A stretch of 64,000 nt of DNA from Carboxydocella sporoproducens DSM 16521 (GCF_900167165.1 NZ_FUXM01000008.1:22774-86773), one strand, 5' to 3'; shown: positions 18,601-28,719, counted from the stretch's first letter. Numbers and translations: made by a program. The notes: a model not told the origin generated them from the letters alone.

Positions 18601-19247
18601 TCCGCCACTTCAGCCTGTCGGGCCAGCGGTTCCAGCTGTCCTTCCAGTTCGCTGATAATATCTTCCACCCTGACCAGGTCAACCTCAGTTTCCTGCAGCT
18701 TTTTTTCCGCTTCCAGTTTGCGCATGCGATAACGTACAATCCCGGCAGCTTCCTCGATGATTGACCTCCGGTCTTCCGGCCGGGCATTCAGTATTTCTTC
18801 CACCCGGCCTTGACCGATGATGGAATAGGCATCCCGTCCCAGCCCGGTATCCAGAAACAGCTCATGGATGTCTTTCAGGCGGCAGGGAGTCTTATTGATC
18901 AAAAACTCCGACTCGCCATTGCGATAGACCCGCCGGGTTACTGTAATTTCATTAAACTCCAGGGGAAAGCGGCCATTGCTGTTATCCAGAGTGAGGGAAA
19001 CTTCCGCCATACCCACCGGTTTGCGCTTCACGGAACCGGAAAAAATCACATCTTCCAGGCGAGAGCCGCGCAGGTTTTTTACGCTTTGCTCTCCCAGCAC
19101 CCAGCGGATGGCATCAGCTATATTGCTCTTACCACTGCCATTGGGACCAACAATCACTGTTAAACCACTGTTAAAAGCCAGTTCCACTCGATCAGCAAAG
19201 GACTTAAACCCCTGAATCTCCAAGCGCTTTAGCAACAAGGGCTTCAT
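15675..19247 (-). CDS. smc: Chromosome segregation protein SMC
   Basis: The protein has about 1190 residues, full family length. The Walker A motif GPNGSGKSNIADAIRWVLGEQS is at about 35-56, and the Arg/DA-box regions follow. Long Glu/Gln-rich coiled coils flank a hinge at about 520-660 (ending near [14 protein letters not shown]). The C-terminal head has the signature LSLLSGGEKALTAISLLFA and the Walker B VVLDEIEAALDEANV. SMC with ScpAB organises and segregates the chromosome. The ATG at 19247 follows TGGAG and lies inside the upstream radical SAM gene (44-base overlap). The order rnc-rSAM-smc is common in Clostridia; ftsY, often next, is absent. Confidence 0.96.
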   Translation of the reverse strand: MKPLLLKRLEIQGFKSFADRVELAFNSGLTVIVGPNGSGKSNIADAIRWVLGEQSVKNLRGSRLEDVIFSGSVKRKPVGMAEVSLTLDNSNGRFPLEFNEITVTRRVYRNGESEFLINKTPCRLKDIHELFLDTGLGRDAYSIIGQGRVEEILNARPEDRRSIIEEAAGIVRYRMRKLEAEKKLQETEVDLVRVEDIISELEGQLEPLARQAEVAEKYLAYQREEQELEIGCLVRQGQQVREKLAELQCQVQELETAREEAAAALARVEASRQKFQRELEPLEAELQAIQDKYTSLLSEGEHTQGQLQVLSTQKQGRREQATLLRRQLEEIETELADSGETAAADALLVQQLEGKRQQLQSELAAVNERAESLQKELDTIRQALVSQKDSSAQALNELTRLEQQQTAGAIRLAGLREKIEHLRNQIQEIDRAITTWQAREKQSQKWQQELERGRQEHESRQVGLAQSRKEMEAELAQLEEIFNQKQQQWQLLASKARVLADMQQDYEGYQRAVRELLLRRQRGEPACQEICGVVAELLQVPQEYEIAVEVALGGALQYLVTETDQGAKQAIEYLKGHNLGRATFLPLNTVTASTLREEEKATLLKRPGVIGIAADLVSYAEKYRPVINNLLGRIIVCQDLDAALGLARATGFRYRIVTLAGDMLNPGGSLTGGSYQRRNANLLGRARELEEINQAAKQVNGEREELRKQIEKIRSSLRENQKQKEELETRTAELRLKLVEAQRDWQEARSRCQELEEQREQLLQNLESCQREYTQVERELDSLARKAAELETVRQETGNAIEAENIRLAEQEKALQNLMARQTELKVELAQVEQQLTGLKTIDVRQRLERRRRLQQLEQIQRDLAVLEQEGEALEQRKNELAEHWAKLQQETERVREKLLELRQKRQTMQIEERKLLELWQSSQERLQELERTAHQLELKRTRQEAEWENITQRLWDDFGMVFNQEQVIAYQGLDLKQAMRRIKELKALMAELGQVNIGAIEEYQRIQERYTFLQNQAQDLKEAKAALYDVIAEMEAIMAQRFAETFAQVAEHFSRVFTELFGGGQARLQLTDPENLLTTGVDIIAQPPGKKTQQLSLLSGGEKALTAISLLFAILEVRPSPFVVLDEIEAALDEANVARFAEYVKNFSDRVQFLAVSHRKGTMEAADILYGVTMDDSGSSKVLALEMTR

Positions 19248-20250
19248 CACTCCAGTCTATCAACTTATCTCCCCACCGAATTGTTCCCCGCGGCAAAGAG
19301 CCATCTCCTAAAATTCGTGGTTTTATGTTAAATTTCCTGCTTAAGTAACAAAGATTAACACCATGCTGACCCCGCAGGTTAGAAAAATCACGAGGATTGA
19401 CAAATAGGGGCTGGTTAGGATCTACTCCCTGCTGAAGCAAGCTTTCCAGCAACCAGAGGAAAATCCGGCTATCGACAATTTGTCCTAATGCCGGATGATA
19501 ACAGCCAGCCAGCACGCTACTACCAGGCACCAAATCCTGACCAGGCTGTAACCCTATCCGGATCACCGGAATGCCCCGGGATTGAAAAATAATTTTCAAC
19601 CTGGCCGCTGTATCCACCGCCAGGGCAAAATCCCAGGGCTGAAAGGTGCCGGCCTCCAGCTCCCGGGCCAGCGGCGTCCCGGCCAGCACTACCAGAGGAT
19701 AAATTCTGACCAGGTCAGGAGCTACCGCTGCCAGTCGTCTGGCTCCTGCCACTGCAGTTTGGGGTGTCTCTCCCGGCAGCCCCGGCAAAAGCTGGATACC
19801 GATTTTTAAACCAGCAACATGCCCGGCGAGAATGGCTGTAATAACATCGGCTGCCCTGTATCTCCTGCCTGCCCGGGCCAGCACCTGGTCATCCAGAGAC
19901 TGCACTCCCAGCTCCACCGTGGTGACCCCGTAGCTCTTCAGCCATAGCATTTGCTCAAGGTTAATGGCATCCGGCCGGGTGGAGAGGCGGATAGTGCTGA
20001 TTTTGCCCCGCTGCCGCCAGGGCTGAAGGCTCTCCAACCAGGCCACCTGCACTTTTAAAGGCAGGGCAGTGAAACTGCCACCATATAGAGCCAGTTCCAC
20101 CGGTTCCGGTCCAGCGGGTAAAAGGCCGGGCAAATCCTCTGGTAAAAGAGGTTTGACCCGGCCAGTTATAGTGTGCTGGTTACAAAAACTGCAAGCCTGT
20201 CCACAGCCCAGCTGCGGAATAAAAAGGGGCAAAATATGTTGTTTCGCCAT
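19204..20250 (-). CDS. Elp3-like radical SAM protein between rnc and smc
   Basis: The protein has 348 residues. CGQACSFCNQ near 16-25 is the CxxxCxxC radical SAM cluster site. LYGGSFTALP, IRLSTRPDAI, VELGVQSLDD and GIQLLPGLPGET are the strand motifs of the Elp3/HemN-type subgroup. It lacks the acetyltransferase domain of true Elp3. It is a conserved Clostridial neighbour of rnc and smc whose exact reaction is unknown to me. It starts one base after the rnc stop and overlaps smc. Confidence 0.8.
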   Translation of the reverse strand: MAKQHILPLFIPQLGCGQACSFCNQHTITGRVKPLLPEDLPGLLPAGPEPVELALYGGSFTALPLKVQVAWLESLQPWRQRGKISTIRLSTRPDAINLEQMLWLKSYGVTTVELGVQSLDDQVLARAGRRYRAADVITAILAGHVAGLKIGIQLLPGLPGETPQTAVAGARRLAAVAPDLVRIYPLVVLAGTPLARELEAGTFQPWDFALAVDTAARLKIIFQSRGIPVIRIGLQPGQDLVPGSSVLAGCYHPALGQIVDSRIFLWLLESLLQQGVDPNQPLFVNPRDFSNLRGQHGVNLCYLSRKFNIKPRILGDGSLPRGTIRWGDKLIDWSDEALVAKALGDSGV

Positions 20251-20979
20251 TTATTTCTTCAATCCTTTCCAGGCACCCTGATCCCGCAGCTTAATCAGGG
20301 CTTCATGGGCTGCTTCCTGCTCTGCTTCCTTCTTGGTCTTACCCTGGCCCACGCCCCAAACTTGCCCGCCGATACTCACACCTGCGGTAAAAACTTTATT
20401 ATGGTCCGGTCCTTCTTCCTTTAGCAGAGTATAATGCAGTTCCTGCTGGGTGTATTGCTGAATCCATTCCTGCAACTCGGACTTAAAGTCCCCGTGCTGT
20501 CCACCCTGGGCTGCATAATGATCTATTGTATCCTTCAGCTGCTGCAATACGAAGGCCCGGGCCCGTGTAAAGCCTTGATCAAGATAGATCGCACCGGTCA
20601 AAGCTTCAAAGGCGTCGGCCAGAGCGGCAGGCCTTTCCCTGCCTCCACTCTTTTCTTCTCCCTTACCCATTGCCAGGCACTGTCCTAGATTCAAGCGCCG
20701 GGCCACAGCGGCCAGAGAAGGCTCACAGACCGAAGCAGCCCGGATTTTGGTCAGTACCCCTTCCGGGTAATCAGGATAGGTATTATACAGGTAATCGCTG
20801 ACCACCAGTTCCAGCACCGCATCTCCCAGAAACTCCAGCCGCTGGTTGTGTTCCTGTCTCTGCTTGCGTTCATTGGCATAGGAAGTATGGGTTAAGGCAA
20901 TGGTCAGCAATTCAGGTTTATTCCAGGTAAAGCCCAGTTGTTCTACCAGAGCCGCAAGAGCGCGTGGATCTCCCTGCAT
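20251..20979 (-). CDS. rnc: Ribonuclease III
   Basis: The protein has 242 residues. The catalytic domain carries the signature QRLEFLGDAVLELVVSDYLY (about 45-64) and a second acidic cluster ALADAFEALTGAIYLDQGF (about 117-135). The C-terminal double-stranded RNA-binding domain starts near 164 (DFKSELQEWIQQY) and ends with the KKEAEQEAAHEAL helix. It processes rRNA and other structured RNAs. It lies five bases downstream of fabF, as in many Bacillota. Confidence 0.96.
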   Translation of the reverse strand: MQGDPRALAALVEQLGFTWNKPELLTIALTHTSYANERKQRQEHNQRLEFLGDAVLELVVSDYLYNTYPDYPEGVLTKIRAASVCEPSLAAVARRLNLGQCLAMGKGEEKSGGRERPAALADAFEALTGAIYLDQGFTRARAFVLQQLKDTIDHYAAQGGQHGDFKSELQEWIQQYTQQELHYTLLKEEGPDHNKVFTAGVSIGGQVWGVGQGKTKKEAEQEAAHEALIKLRDQGAWKGLKK

Positions 20980-20984
20980 TGTTT

Positions 20985-22226
20985 CTACCCCCGGAACTTC
21001 TTTAGAATAATAGTCGCATTGTGCCCACCAAACCCGAGGGAATTGGAGAGAGCCGCTTCCACCGGCATTTGCCGTCCCTGATTGGGTACATAGTCCAGGT
21101 CACATTCCGGATCAGGCTTTTCCAGATTAATGGTGGGTGGTACAAAATCTTCGGCAATAGCCAGAGCGCAGATAGCTGCCTCGATTCCCCCGGCTGCACC
21201 CAGCAAATGGCCAGTCATGGATTTAGTGGAACTGACCGCCAACCGATAGGCATGTTCGGCAAAAACTTGCTTAATCGCTATGGTCTCGCATTTATCATTT
21301 AGAGGCGTGGAAGTGCCATGGGCATTGATATAATTGATCTCCTCCGGTCGTAAGCCCGCATCCTGCAGCGCCTGGGCCATAGCCGCTGCTGCTCCAGCCC
21401 CTTCCGGGTCTGGAGCGGTAATATGACTGGCATCACAGGTACAACCATACCCGACCACTTCAGCATAAATCCGGGCTCCACGGGCCAGAGCATGTTCTAG
21501 AGTCTCCAGTACCAGAATCCCAGCTCCTTCGCCCATGACAAAGCCATCGCGCTCTATATCAAAGGGACGACTGGCTTTGCTCGGCTCTTCATTGCGGGTG
21601 GACATGGCCTTCATGGCACAAAAACCGGCAAAAGCCAGCGGAGTAATGGGAGCTTCTGTACCCCCGGTAATCACCACATCAGCATCACCCCGTTGCACAA
21701 GCTTGAAAGCATCGCCAACGGAGTTGGTAGAAGAAGCACAGGCAGTCACAGTAGTGATATTGGGCCCCTGAAAACCAAACTGGATAGCAATTTGACCGGC
21801 TGCCATATTGGCAATCATCATCGGCACGAAGAAAGGACTAACCCGATTGGGTCCCTTTTCCAGCAAGACCCGGGTCTGCTCTTCAAATGTTTCCATGCCG
21901 CCAATCCCGGAGCCCAGAATTACACCTACCCTTTTTTTATCCACCTGTTCTAAGTCCAGACCAGCATCCTGTATAGCCATAGCTGTGGCTGCAACAGCAA
22001 ACTGGCTGAAGCGATCCATGCGCCGTGCCTCTTTCTTATCAATCCACTGCTGGGGATCAAAATTATCTACCTGTCCAGCAATACGGGTAGGCAAAGCGGA
22101 TGCGTCAAAACGGGTAACCGCCTTGATGCCGGAGACGCCATTTTTGATATTGGTCCAGAATTCTTCCTTACCGAGGCCATTGGGGGCAATTATCCCCAGT
22201 CCTGTTATAACTACCCTTTTTTTCAT
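20985..22226 (-). CDS. fabF: 3-oxoacyl-ACP synthase II
   Basis: The condensing enzyme has 413 residues. The active-site triad is intact: Cys in [11 protein letters not shown], His in [11 protein letters not shown] and His in [12 protein letters not shown]. It elongates acyl-ACP with malonyl-ACP. The start overlaps the stop of the upstream FabK-like gene (ATGA), which points to coupled translation. Confidence 0.96.
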   Translation of the reverse strand: MKKRVVITGLGIIAPNGLGKEEFWTNIKNGVSGIKAVTRFDASALPTRIAGQVDNFDPQQWIDKKEARRMDRFSQFAVAATAMAIQDAGLDLEQVDKKRVGVILGSGIGGMETFEEQTRVLLEKGPNRVSPFFVPMMIANMAAGQIAIQFGFQGPNITTVTACASSTNSVGDAFKLVQRGDADVVITGGTEAPITPLAFAGFCAMKAMSTRNEEPSKASRPFDIERDGFVMGEGAGILVLETLEHALARGARIYAEVVGYGCTCDASHITAPDPEGAGAAAAMAQALQDAGLRPEEINYINAHGTSTPLNDKCETIAIKQVFAEHAYRLAVSSTKSMTGHLLGAAGGIEAAICALAIAEDFVPPTINLEKPDPECDLDYVPNQGRQMPVEAALSNSLGFGGHNATIILKKFRG

Positions 22227-23206
22227 GTCTTCACCTCTTCCTTTATTTCCGCCACTTCAGCCAGCAGCCGGCGGAAAATCTCTTTTACCGGCAAAATTTC
22301 TTTGATTTTTTCCACCATTTCTCCGGAGAAAACCAGGGCTTTACTAAAATCTCCACCTCTGGTAGCCTCGGTCAGAGCCGCCATAATGCAAAAACGGCGG
22401 GAACATTTTTTCAAGCAATTAACGCATTTTTCGATGGGAGCTCCGCCTTCGGCAGCCAGTTTCTGCGTAAAAGTGCTTTTCAAACCACGTCCCGGCAAGC
22501 CCACAGGGCTGTCGACCAGAATAACATCCTCATGCTGGGATTTTAAATATAATTGCTTGAACTCATCGGAAGCATTGGATTCCACACTGGCCGCAAACCT
22601 GGTTCCCATTTGCACCCCATCTGCGCCCAGGCGGAAAGCCTCCACTATATCTTTTCCATCCACAATCCCCCCAGCTGCAATCACCGGAATGTGGACGGCT
22701 TTTTTCACCTCCGGTAAGATTTCCCGAATGGAACGCTCGGTTCCCAGATGTCCCCCTGCTTCTTTTCCTTCGACAATCACAGCAGCGGCACCCATTTTTT
22801 CTGCCATCACAGCCAGCCGAGCAGAGGAGACAATGGGTACAATCGGTATTCCACTGCTTTTACCCCAGGCAAACATATCCCGGGAAAAGCCTGCACCAGA
22901 AACTATCAGGTCAATTCCTTCCTCTATGGCTGCCTTGACCAGACTGGCAAATTCTCTGGCTGCAAATAACACATTAACACCGATAATGCCCCGGGTCAAG
23001 TCCCGGGCCTTACGTATTTCAGCTTTCAGCTCTTCTATGCTCATACCTGTCCCGGCTATCAGGCCAATTCCGCCTTCATTAGCTACTGCAGCAGCTAAAG
23101 GAGCGGTGGATATGCGCACCGCCATGCCGCCCTGGACAATGGGCACAGGGGCGATTAGATGTCCAATTTTCAGCTCCGGCAGTTTCACGGTTGTCTGCGC
23201 CTCCAA
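22223..23206 (-). CDS. FabK/nitronate monooxygenase-like flavoprotein with a Cys cluster
   Basis: This TIM-barrel FMN protein of 327 residues belongs to the 2-nitropropane dioxygenase/FabK superfamily. [19 protein letters not shown]-like and [14 protein letters not shown] segments and [14 protein letters not shown] form the FMN site. Unlike the second copy at 25199-26146, it has a C-x2-C-x3-C-x4-C cluster near residues 262-275 ([13 protein letters not shown]), which may hold an Fe-S cluster. It sits between acpP and fabF, so it may serve as an extra enoyl-ACP reductase or an anaerobic electron-transfer variant. A nitronate oxygenase role makes little sense in an anaerobe. Confidence 0.75.
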   Translation of the reverse strand: MEAQTTVKLPELKIGHLIAPVPIVQGGMAVRISTAPLAAAVANEGGIGLIAGTGMSIEELKAEIRKARDLTRGIIGVNVLFAAREFASLVKAAIEEGIDLIVSGAGFSRDMFAWGKSSGIPIVPIVSSARLAVMAEKMGAAAVIVEGKEAGGHLGTERSIREILPEVKKAVHIPVIAAGGIVDGKDIVEAFRLGADGVQMGTRFAASVESNASDEFKQLYLKSQHEDVILVDSPVGLPGRGLKSTFTQKLAAEGGAPIEKCVNCLKKCSRRFCIMAALTEATRGGDFSKALVFSGEMVEKIKEILPVKEIFRRLLAEVAEIKEEVKT

Positions 23207-23212
23207 TCTTTT

Positions 23213-23246
23213 TTAAAAAAGTCCCGCAGCAGGCTACGGGACTTTT
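23213..23246 (-). terminator. Terminator-like hairpin directly after acpP
   Basis: AAAAGTCCCG and CGGGACTTTTTT enclose a 10-base loop, with Ts on the minus-strand 3' side. Located between acpP and the FabK-like gene, it would let acpP and upstream messages exceed fabF/rnc messages. Confidence 0.75.
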
Positions 23247-23259
23247 CCGCCTTGCACCA

Positions 23260-23502
23260 CTACTGGCGCTCATTGATGTAGTTTACAGCATCACCAACAG
23301 TGCGGATTTTTTCCGCATCTTCATCAGGAATTTCCAGTCCGAATTCCTCTTCAAAGGCCATGACCAGCTCTACGATGTCCAGAGAGTCAGCTCCCAGGTC
23401 ATCGATAAAAGCTGCTTCCATGGTTACTTCCTCTTCTTCGACACCCAGCTGTTCCACGATAATTTTCTTTACTCTGTCAAATACGCTTGCCATCGCTTCC
23501 AT
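23260..23502 (-). CDS. acpP: Acyl carrier protein
   Basis: The acidic helical protein has 77-80 residues. The phosphopantetheine serine is in [18 protein letters not shown]. Two starts are possible. The ATG at 23502 directly follows AAGGAGGTGA with very short spacing. The ATG at 23493 gives the family-typical [17 protein letters not shown] but with spacing of about 12 bases. It carries the growing acyl chain in fatty acid synthesis. Confidence 0.95.
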   Translation of the reverse strand: MEAMASVFDRVKKIIVEQLGVEEEEVTMEAAFIDDLGADSLDIVELVMAFEEEFGLEIPDEDAEKIRTVGDAVNYINERQ

Positions 23503-23518
23503 TCACCTCCTTCCCCAA

Positions 23519-24262
23519 CTACATGACCATGCCGCCATCTACATTTATAACCTGACCGGTGATGTAACTGGCCGCCGGTCCAGCCAGGAATAAGGCTACA
23601 GCGGCTACATCTTCCGGTTGACCCAGCCGTTCCAGGGGTATCTGAGCCAGCAGCTCTTCCCTGACCTTTTCCCCCAGCACCCCGGTCATATCCGTCTGGA
23701 TAAACCCAGGAGCAATAGCATTACAGGTAATTCCCCTGCTGCCCACTTCCCTGGCCACCGATTTGGTAAAGCCGATAATCCCTGCCTTGGCAGCTGCGTA
23801 ATTGGCCTGGCCTGCATTACCTGTCAGGCCGATCACTGAAGTAATATTGATGATACGGCCAGAACGCTGTTTCATCATCGGCTTTAGAACCGCCTTGGTG
23901 CAGAGGAAGACCCCGGTCAGGTTGATATCAATTACCCGCTGCCAGTCTTCTCGTTTCATCCGCAAAAGCAGACCATCTCTGGTTATCCCGGCATTATTGA
24001 CCAGGATATCGATGCGTCCAAAATCTGAAAGCACCTGGTTCACCATGTTTTCTACCTGTTCAGGCTGGGAGACATCGGCCTGTACCGCCCGGGCCCGACG
24101 GCCCATGGCCTTGATTTCATTCACTACTGCTTGCGCAGCATCTGCACTGCCGGAATAATTCACCACCACATCAGCTCCGGCCTGGGCAAAAGCCAGAGCG
24201 ATGGCGCGCCCAATGCCCCGGGAGGCACCGGTTACCAGGGCAACTTTGTTTTCCAGCACCAT
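23519..24262 (-). CDS. fabG: 3-oxoacyl-ACP reductase
   Basis: The short-chain dehydrogenase has 247 residues. The NADP-binding TGASRGIGRAIA is at about 10-21, NNAGITRDGLLLRM near 85, catalytic Ser near 137 (NITSVIG) and the YxxxK pair in NYAAAKAG. The ATG at 24262 has GGGAGG nine bases upstream, inside the fabD end. An in-frame ATG farther upstream would overlap fabD and is not preferred. Confidence 0.96.
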   Translation of the reverse strand: MVLENKVALVTGASRGIGRAIALAFAQAGADVVVNYSGSADAAQAVVNEIKAMGRRARAVQADVSQPEQVENMVNQVLSDFGRIDILVNNAGITRDGLLLRMKREDWQRVIDINLTGVFLCTKAVLKPMMKQRSGRIINITSVIGLTGNAGQANYAAAKAGIIGFTKSVAREVGSRGITCNAIAPGFIQTDMTGVLGEKVREELLAQIPLERLGQPEDVAAVALFLAGPAASYITGQVINVDGGMVM

Positions 24263-24263
24263 T

Positions 24264-25202
24264 TTATCCAACCTCCCGCAACTCTGCAAGGGTGCGCTGG
24301 AAAGATTCTGCATCTTCCACGGCAAACACCCTGACCCCTTTATTTATTTTCTTAATCAATCCGCTTAAAACTTTTCCAGCTCCTACCTCAACGAATATAT
24401 CCACTCCAGCTGCCACCATGGTCTGGATGCAATCTTCCCAGAGTACGGATTTTTGCACCTGTAACAATAAGGATTGTTTCAGCATTTTGGGATCTGTCAA
24501 GATCCGCCCGGAAACGTTGACCACTACCGGCACCTGCGGTGGATAAAACTCTACCTCATCCAGAGCAGGAGCCAGGCCCCTGGCAGCCGGTAACATCAGG
24601 CTGGAGTGAAAAGGTCCGCTGACATTTAAAGTCACCACCCGTTTGGCCCCTCTGGCTTTGGCCAGCTCCATAGCCTTTTCTAGAGCCGCCTTTTCCCCGG
24701 CAATTACAATCTGCCCGGGGCAATTGAAGTTAGCAGGTTCAACTACTCCCAGGGTTTCAGCTTCCCGGCAGACAGCTACTACCTGTTCCCTCTCCAGGCC
24801 CAGGATCGCTGCCATTCCGGCGGTTCCCGGAGGTGCTGCTTCCTGCATCAGTTCCCCGCGCCGCCGCACCAGCCGTAGAGCATCAGCAAAGGACAGCACT
24901 TCTGCTGCTACTAGAGCTGAATATTCTCCCAGACTGTGTCCAGCTACCATTGCTGGTTGAATCCCTGCATTGGCCAGTACCCTTAATGCAGCTACACTGA
25001 CTGTGAGCAAAGCCGGCTGGGTGTTGGCTGTTCTTACCAGTTCCGTTTCCGGACCGTTAAAGCAGAGTTCGGAAAGCTTAAAGCCCAGGACTGCATCAGC
25101 TTCCTGAAAGACAGCTGCTGCTTCCGGATAAGTCTCAGCCAGGTTTTTGCCCATTCCTACATACTGGGAACCCTGGCCCGGGAAGACAAAAGCTAGTTTC
25201 AT
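24264..25202 (-). CDS. fabD: Malonyl-CoA:ACP transacylase
   Basis: The protein has 312 residues. [12 protein letters not shown] opens the fold, the nucleophile lies in the [10 protein letters not shown] elbow (Ser about 92) and the catalytic His in GPFHSSLM (about 201). It loads malonyl units onto AcpP. The start overlaps the fabK stop by four bases, part of a tight fabK-fabD-fabG string. Confidence 0.96.
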   Translation of the reverse strand: MKLAFVFPGQGSQYVGMGKNLAETYPEAAAVFQEADAVLGFKLSELCFNGPETELVRTANTQPALLTVSVAALRVLANAGIQPAMVAGHSLGEYSALVAAEVLSFADALRLVRRRGELMQEAAPPGTAGMAAILGLEREQVVAVCREAETLGVVEPANFNCPGQIVIAGEKAALEKAMELAKARGAKRVVTLNVSGPFHSSLMLPAARGLAPALDEVEFYPPQVPVVVNVSGRILTDPKMLKQSLLLQVQKSVLWEDCIQTMVAAGVDIFVEVGAGKVLSGLIKKINKGVRVFAVEDAESFQRTLAELREVG

Positions 25203-26146
25203 CCTCCCAACCCCCTCAGCCGGCTGTGGACAGCTTCAGCTTCCTGCACAATCTCCCGGATGATTTCAGCAGCAGGTTGAATTTTCTTGACCATCGCTGC
25301 TACTTGCCCGGCCATCAGGGAGCCATATTCCACATCTCCGTCAATCATGGCCGCCCGCATTTTGCCTACTCCCAGTTTTTCAATCTCTTCCGGCGGGGCA
25401 CAGCGCTTTTCCATTTCCTCAAACTGACGAGCCAGCTTATTCTTGATTACCCGGACCGGATGCCCGGTGCTACGCCCGGTAACTACTGTATCCCGGTCTT
25501 TAGCCTTAAGGATTTGTTCTTTAACTGCGGGATGGATGGTACATTCACTGGCACACATAAATCTGGTTCCCATTTGTACCCCGACAGCTCCTAAGGCCAG
25601 AGCCGCCAGAAATTGCCGTCCATCAGCAATACCGCCAGCAGCTATTACCGGTACCCTGACTGCATCTACCACCTGGGGTACCAGAGCCATGGTCGTCAAT
25701 TCTCCCACATGTCCGCCGGACTCCGTACCTTCGGCGATGATGGCATCCACCCCCTGGCGTTCCAGGCGCTGGGCCAGGGCCACTGAGGCCACCACCGGAA
25801 TCACTCTGATCCCGGCTTCTCTCAGAGCTGGCATGTAAACCCCGGGATTTCCCGCTCCGGTAGTCACCACTGCCACTTTTTCCCGGACAATAACCTCCAT
25901 CACCTCTTTGACATGAGGGGACATGAGCATCACATTGACACCAAAAGGTTTACTGGTTCTTTCTTTAACCTGGCGAATCTGGTCCTGAACCCACTCCGCC
26001 GGAGCATGGCCGGAGCCGATAATTCCCAGTCCACCGGCTTCGGAAACAGCGGCTGCCAGTTCGGCAGTAGCCACCCAGGCCATACCTCCCTGGAAAATGG
26101 GATATTCAATTCCCAGTAAATCACATAAGGGAGTTTTGAATAACAT
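25199..26146 (-). CDS. fabK: Enoyl-ACP reductase II
   Basis: This FMN TIM-barrel protein of 315 residues has the FabK pattern: [59 protein letters not shown] and [14 protein letters not shown]. FabK reduces trans-2-enoyl-ACP with NAD(P)H and is the usual enoyl reductase of anaerobic Bacillota; no fabI is seen. It lies in the standard fabH-fabK-fabD order, so it is the better candidate for the true reductase than the copy at 22223-23206. Confidence 0.92.
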   Translation of the reverse strand: MLFKTPLCDLLGIEYPIFQGGMAWVATAELAAAVSEAGGLGIIGSGHAPAEWVQDQIRQVKERTSKPFGVNVMLMSPHVKEVMEVIVREKVAVVTTGAGNPGVYMPALREAGIRVIPVVASVALAQRLERQGVDAIIAEGTESGGHVGELTTMALVPQVVDAVRVPVIAAGGIADGRQFLAALALGAVGVQMGTRFMCASECTIHPAVKEQILKAKDRDTVVTGRSTGHPVRVIKNKLARQFEEMEKRCAPPEEIEKLGVGKMRAAMIDGDVEYGSLMAGQVAAMVKKIQPAAEIIREIVQEAEAVHSRLRGLGG

Positions 26147-26167
26147 TCTTTTCCCTCCTCTCCCGTT

Positions 26168-27163
26168 TTAACCCCAGCGCAGGGTGATCGCTCCCCAGGT
26201 CAGTCCAGCGCCAAAACCGACCAGAACCACATAGTCGCCTGAAGAAATTTTCCCTGCTGCTACCGCCTCTTGCAGTGCCAGGCCAATGGAAGCTGCTGAT
26301 GTGTTACCATAGCGATCAACATTAACATGAACTTTTTCCATAGGTAATTCCAGGCGTTTAGCAGCAGCTTCAATAATGCGGATATTGGCCTGATGGGGTA
26401 TAAAATAATCTATATCGGCATAAGTTAGGCCTGCTTTGCGAATAGCCGCATCTGCTGCATCTCCCATAATGCGCACTGCAAATTTAAAAACTTCCCGGCC
26501 ATTCATATAAATCTTGTTGAGTCGCTGAGCCAGTACCTCCGGAGTAATGGGCTGGCGGCTTCCGCCTGCCGGCATATACAGCAATTCAGCCCCGCCGCCA
26601 TCAGCCCCCAGTTCGAAGGATAAGAACCCATAACCGGGCTGTGCAGGGGTCAGCACTGCCGCTCCGGCCCCATCACCAAACAACACACAGGTATTGCGGT
26701 CAGTCCAATCTATGATCCGGGACAGTACTTCTGCCCCAATCACCAGCACATTCCGGTAAAGACCGGTCTCAATAAACTGGGCTCCTACCGTTAAAGCGTA
26801 GATAAAGCCGGTACATCCCGCCGATAAGTCCATGGCTGCTGCACGGCTGGCCCCCAGGGCAGCTTGCACCAAACAAGCTGTAGCTGGAAAGGGATAGTCA
26901 GGGGTCACAGTGGCCACCAGAATAAGGTCCAGTTCATCCGGGGAAAGCCGGGCCTGGGCCAGGGCCTCCCGGGCTGCCTCGATGGCCAGATGGGAAGTGG
27001 CCATCTGCTCAGGGGCAATCCGCCGTTCCTTTATCCCTGTTCGGGTCTGAATCCATTCATCATTAGTATCCACCATTTTCTCCAGATCGAAATTGGTCAA
27101 GATCTGTTCCGGCACAGCAGCACCGATGCCGGCAATGGTAGCTCTCAGTTTATTTTCCCTCAT
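26168..27163 (-). CDS. fabH: 3-oxoacyl-ACP synthase III
   Basis: The protein has about 331 residues. The catalytic Cys is in [12 protein letters not shown], His in PHQANIRI and Asn in [10 protein letters not shown]. It starts fatty acid synthesis from acetyl- or branched acyl-CoA. The ATG at 27163 is preferred because AGGAG lies nine bases upstream; the earlier ATG at 27172 abuts the ribosome site. It overlaps plsX by 14 bases. Confidence 0.95.
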   Translation of the reverse strand: MRENKLRATIAGIGAAVPEQILTNFDLEKMVDTNDEWIQTRTGIKERRIAPEQMATSHLAIEAAREALAQARLSPDELDLILVATVTPDYPFPATACLVQAALGASRAAAMDLSAGCTGFIYALTVGAQFIETGLYRNVLVIGAEVLSRIIDWTDRNTCVLFGDGAGAAVLTPAQPGYGFLSFELGADGGGAELLYMPAGGSRQPITPEVLAQRLNKIYMNGREVFKFAVRIMGDAADAAIRKAGLTYADIDYFIPHQANIRIIEAAAKRLELPMEKVHVNVDRYGNTSAASIGLALQEAVAAGKISSGDYVVLVGFGAGLTWGAITLRWG

Positions 27164-28154
27164 CGTACTCATCTCCTAAACGGCTAATAATTTCTGTTAC
27201 TTGTTGCTCAACACAACGCGCTGCTACTTTGATAGCATTTTTAATCGCCCGGGCATCAGAACTGCCGTGACTGATGATAGTTATTCCCTGTAAGCCCAGT
27301 AATGGGGCACCACCATATTCCCGGTAATCCATTTTTTCCTTCAGGGCAGTAAAAGCTGGCTTCATCAGTAATCCACCCACCTGGGCCAGGATGGACTGCG
27401 CAGCTGCTTCTTTAATCATACCCAGCAAAGCTCTGGCTAATCCCTCTGCTAGTTTCAATACTACGTTACCGGTAAAACCATCACAGACAACGACATCAGC
27501 CACTCCCATGGGCAGGTCGCGCCCTTCCACATTGCCTATAAAATTTAGTCCTGACTGCTGTTTCAGTAACTGGTAGGCTTCCTGCACTACCGGAGTCCCT
27601 TTGCTCTCTTCCTCCCCGATATTCAACAAACCCACTCTGGGATTAGGGATAGCCAGGATTTTTTCTGCATATATACTGCCCATCCAGGCAAACTGCAACA
27701 GATTACTGGCATCTACTTCGGCGTTAGCCCCTACATCCAGCACCAGACAGCGGCCCGTCAGGGTCGGCATGACTGTGGCAATAGCCGGCCGGTTAATCCC
27801 CTTAATACGACCATAGCCCAGCAAACTAGCAGCCATGGCGGCACCGGTATTACCGGCAGATACAAAGGCTGCCCCCTTTCCTTCTTTCACCAGTTTCACG
27901 CCAACAACCAGTGAGGAATTGCGTTTTTTCCGGACTGCCTGGCCGGGATGTTCATCCATCCCGATTACCTCCGGTGCATCCACAATTTCAATCATCAGTC
28001 CATCCCCACCGGCAGCCGTTATTTCCTCCCGCAGCTGTTCAGCCGGACCTACCAGAATTATACCCAGATTGAGCTCCCGGCACGCAGCCACTGCCCCTTT
28101 TACTATTTCCCGGGGAGCATGATCCCCGCCCATTGCATCAACTACGATTTTCAT
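27150..28154 (-). CDS. plsX: Phosphate acyltransferase PlsX
   Basis: The protein has 334 residues, starting [14 protein letters not shown], the diagnostic PlsX N-terminus. Other landmarks are [31 protein letters not shown] and [15 protein letters not shown]. It makes acyl-phosphate from acyl-ACP for phospholipid synthesis. The ATG at 28154 has GGAGG nine bases upstream. It overlaps fapR at one end and fabH at the other, as expected of a FapR-regulated operon. Confidence 0.95.
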   Translation of the reverse strand: MKIVVDAMGGDHAPREIVKGAVAACRELNLGIILVGPAEQLREEITAAGGDGLMIEIVDAPEVIGMDEHPGQAVRKKRNSSLVVGVKLVKEGKGAAFVSAGNTGAAMAASLLGYGRIKGINRPAIATVMPTLTGRCLVLDVGANAEVDASNLLQFAWMGSIYAEKILAIPNPRVGLLNIGEEESKGTPVVQEAYQLLKQQSGLNFIGNVEGRDLPMGVADVVVCDGFTGNVVLKLAEGLARALLGMIKEAAAQSILAQVGGLLMKPAFTALKEKMDYREYGGAPLLGLQGITIISHGSSDARAIKNAIKVAARCVEQQVTEIISRLGDEYDEGK

Positions 28155-28719
28155 TAGCATCATCCTCCAGGGCAAATACAACAAACAGGCCTTTTAAAAC
28201 ATCCTGGCCTTTAACCGAAGATGTTACCTGAATATAATAGCGGTTTTGCTTGATTTTTACTACTTCGGCCCGGGCGATAACCCGCTCGCCCAGCCGGACA
28301 GGGCGCAGGAAAGAAACCCGGACAGTCCCGGTTAGAGCCAGCGGCGCATCCACCAGCGCTACGGCCAGGGAGTTAGCCTGGGCGAAGAGCAGATGGCCCC
28401 GGGCAATCCCGGTACGGCTGAAAACCATGTTGCTCTCAATAGTCAGGAGGGATAGTCCCTTTTTACCCAGTTCCAGCTCGATCAGCTCCCCGACTAGATC
28501 CGTGTCTGCCAGCGCCTTGAGTTTGCTCCATTGTCCTTCTGCCAGTTGTTTCATGCGTTCCCTTACTTCCGGGATACCCAGTTCCAGCCGATCCAGGCGG
28601 ATGGTCTGAACCGACACCCCAAAGAGCTGGGCCAGTTCCTCATCGGTACTGAAGGGTGAATGCCGAATATGTTCTGCCAGTAACTGCTGACGTTCATCTT
28701 TTTTCAAAGGTCTTTCCAT
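28138..28719 (-). CDS. fapR: Fatty acid and phospholipid biosynthesis regulator FapR
   Basis: The protein has 193 residues. An N-terminal helix-turn-helix (STDEELAQLFGVSVQTIRLDRLELGIPE, about 22-49) joins a hot-dog thioesterase-like domain (about 90-190) with the malonyl-CoA-binding features GIARGHLLFAQANSLAVA and VSFLRPVRLGE. FapR represses lipid genes and is released by malonyl-CoA. The ATG at 28719 has a GAAGGTG site; an in-frame extension would run back through the operator and promoter. It is the first gene of the plsX-fab cluster and probably represses itself. Confidence 0.95.
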   Translation of the reverse strand: MERPLKKDERQQLLAEHIRHSPFSTDEELAQLFGVSVQTIRLDRLELGIPEVRERMKQLAEGQWSKLKALADTDLVGELIELELGKKGLSLLTIESNMVFSRTGIARGHLLFAQANSLAVALVDAPLALTGTVRVSFLRPVRLGERVIARAEVVKIKQNRYYIQVTSSVKGQDVLKGLFVVFALEDDANENRS

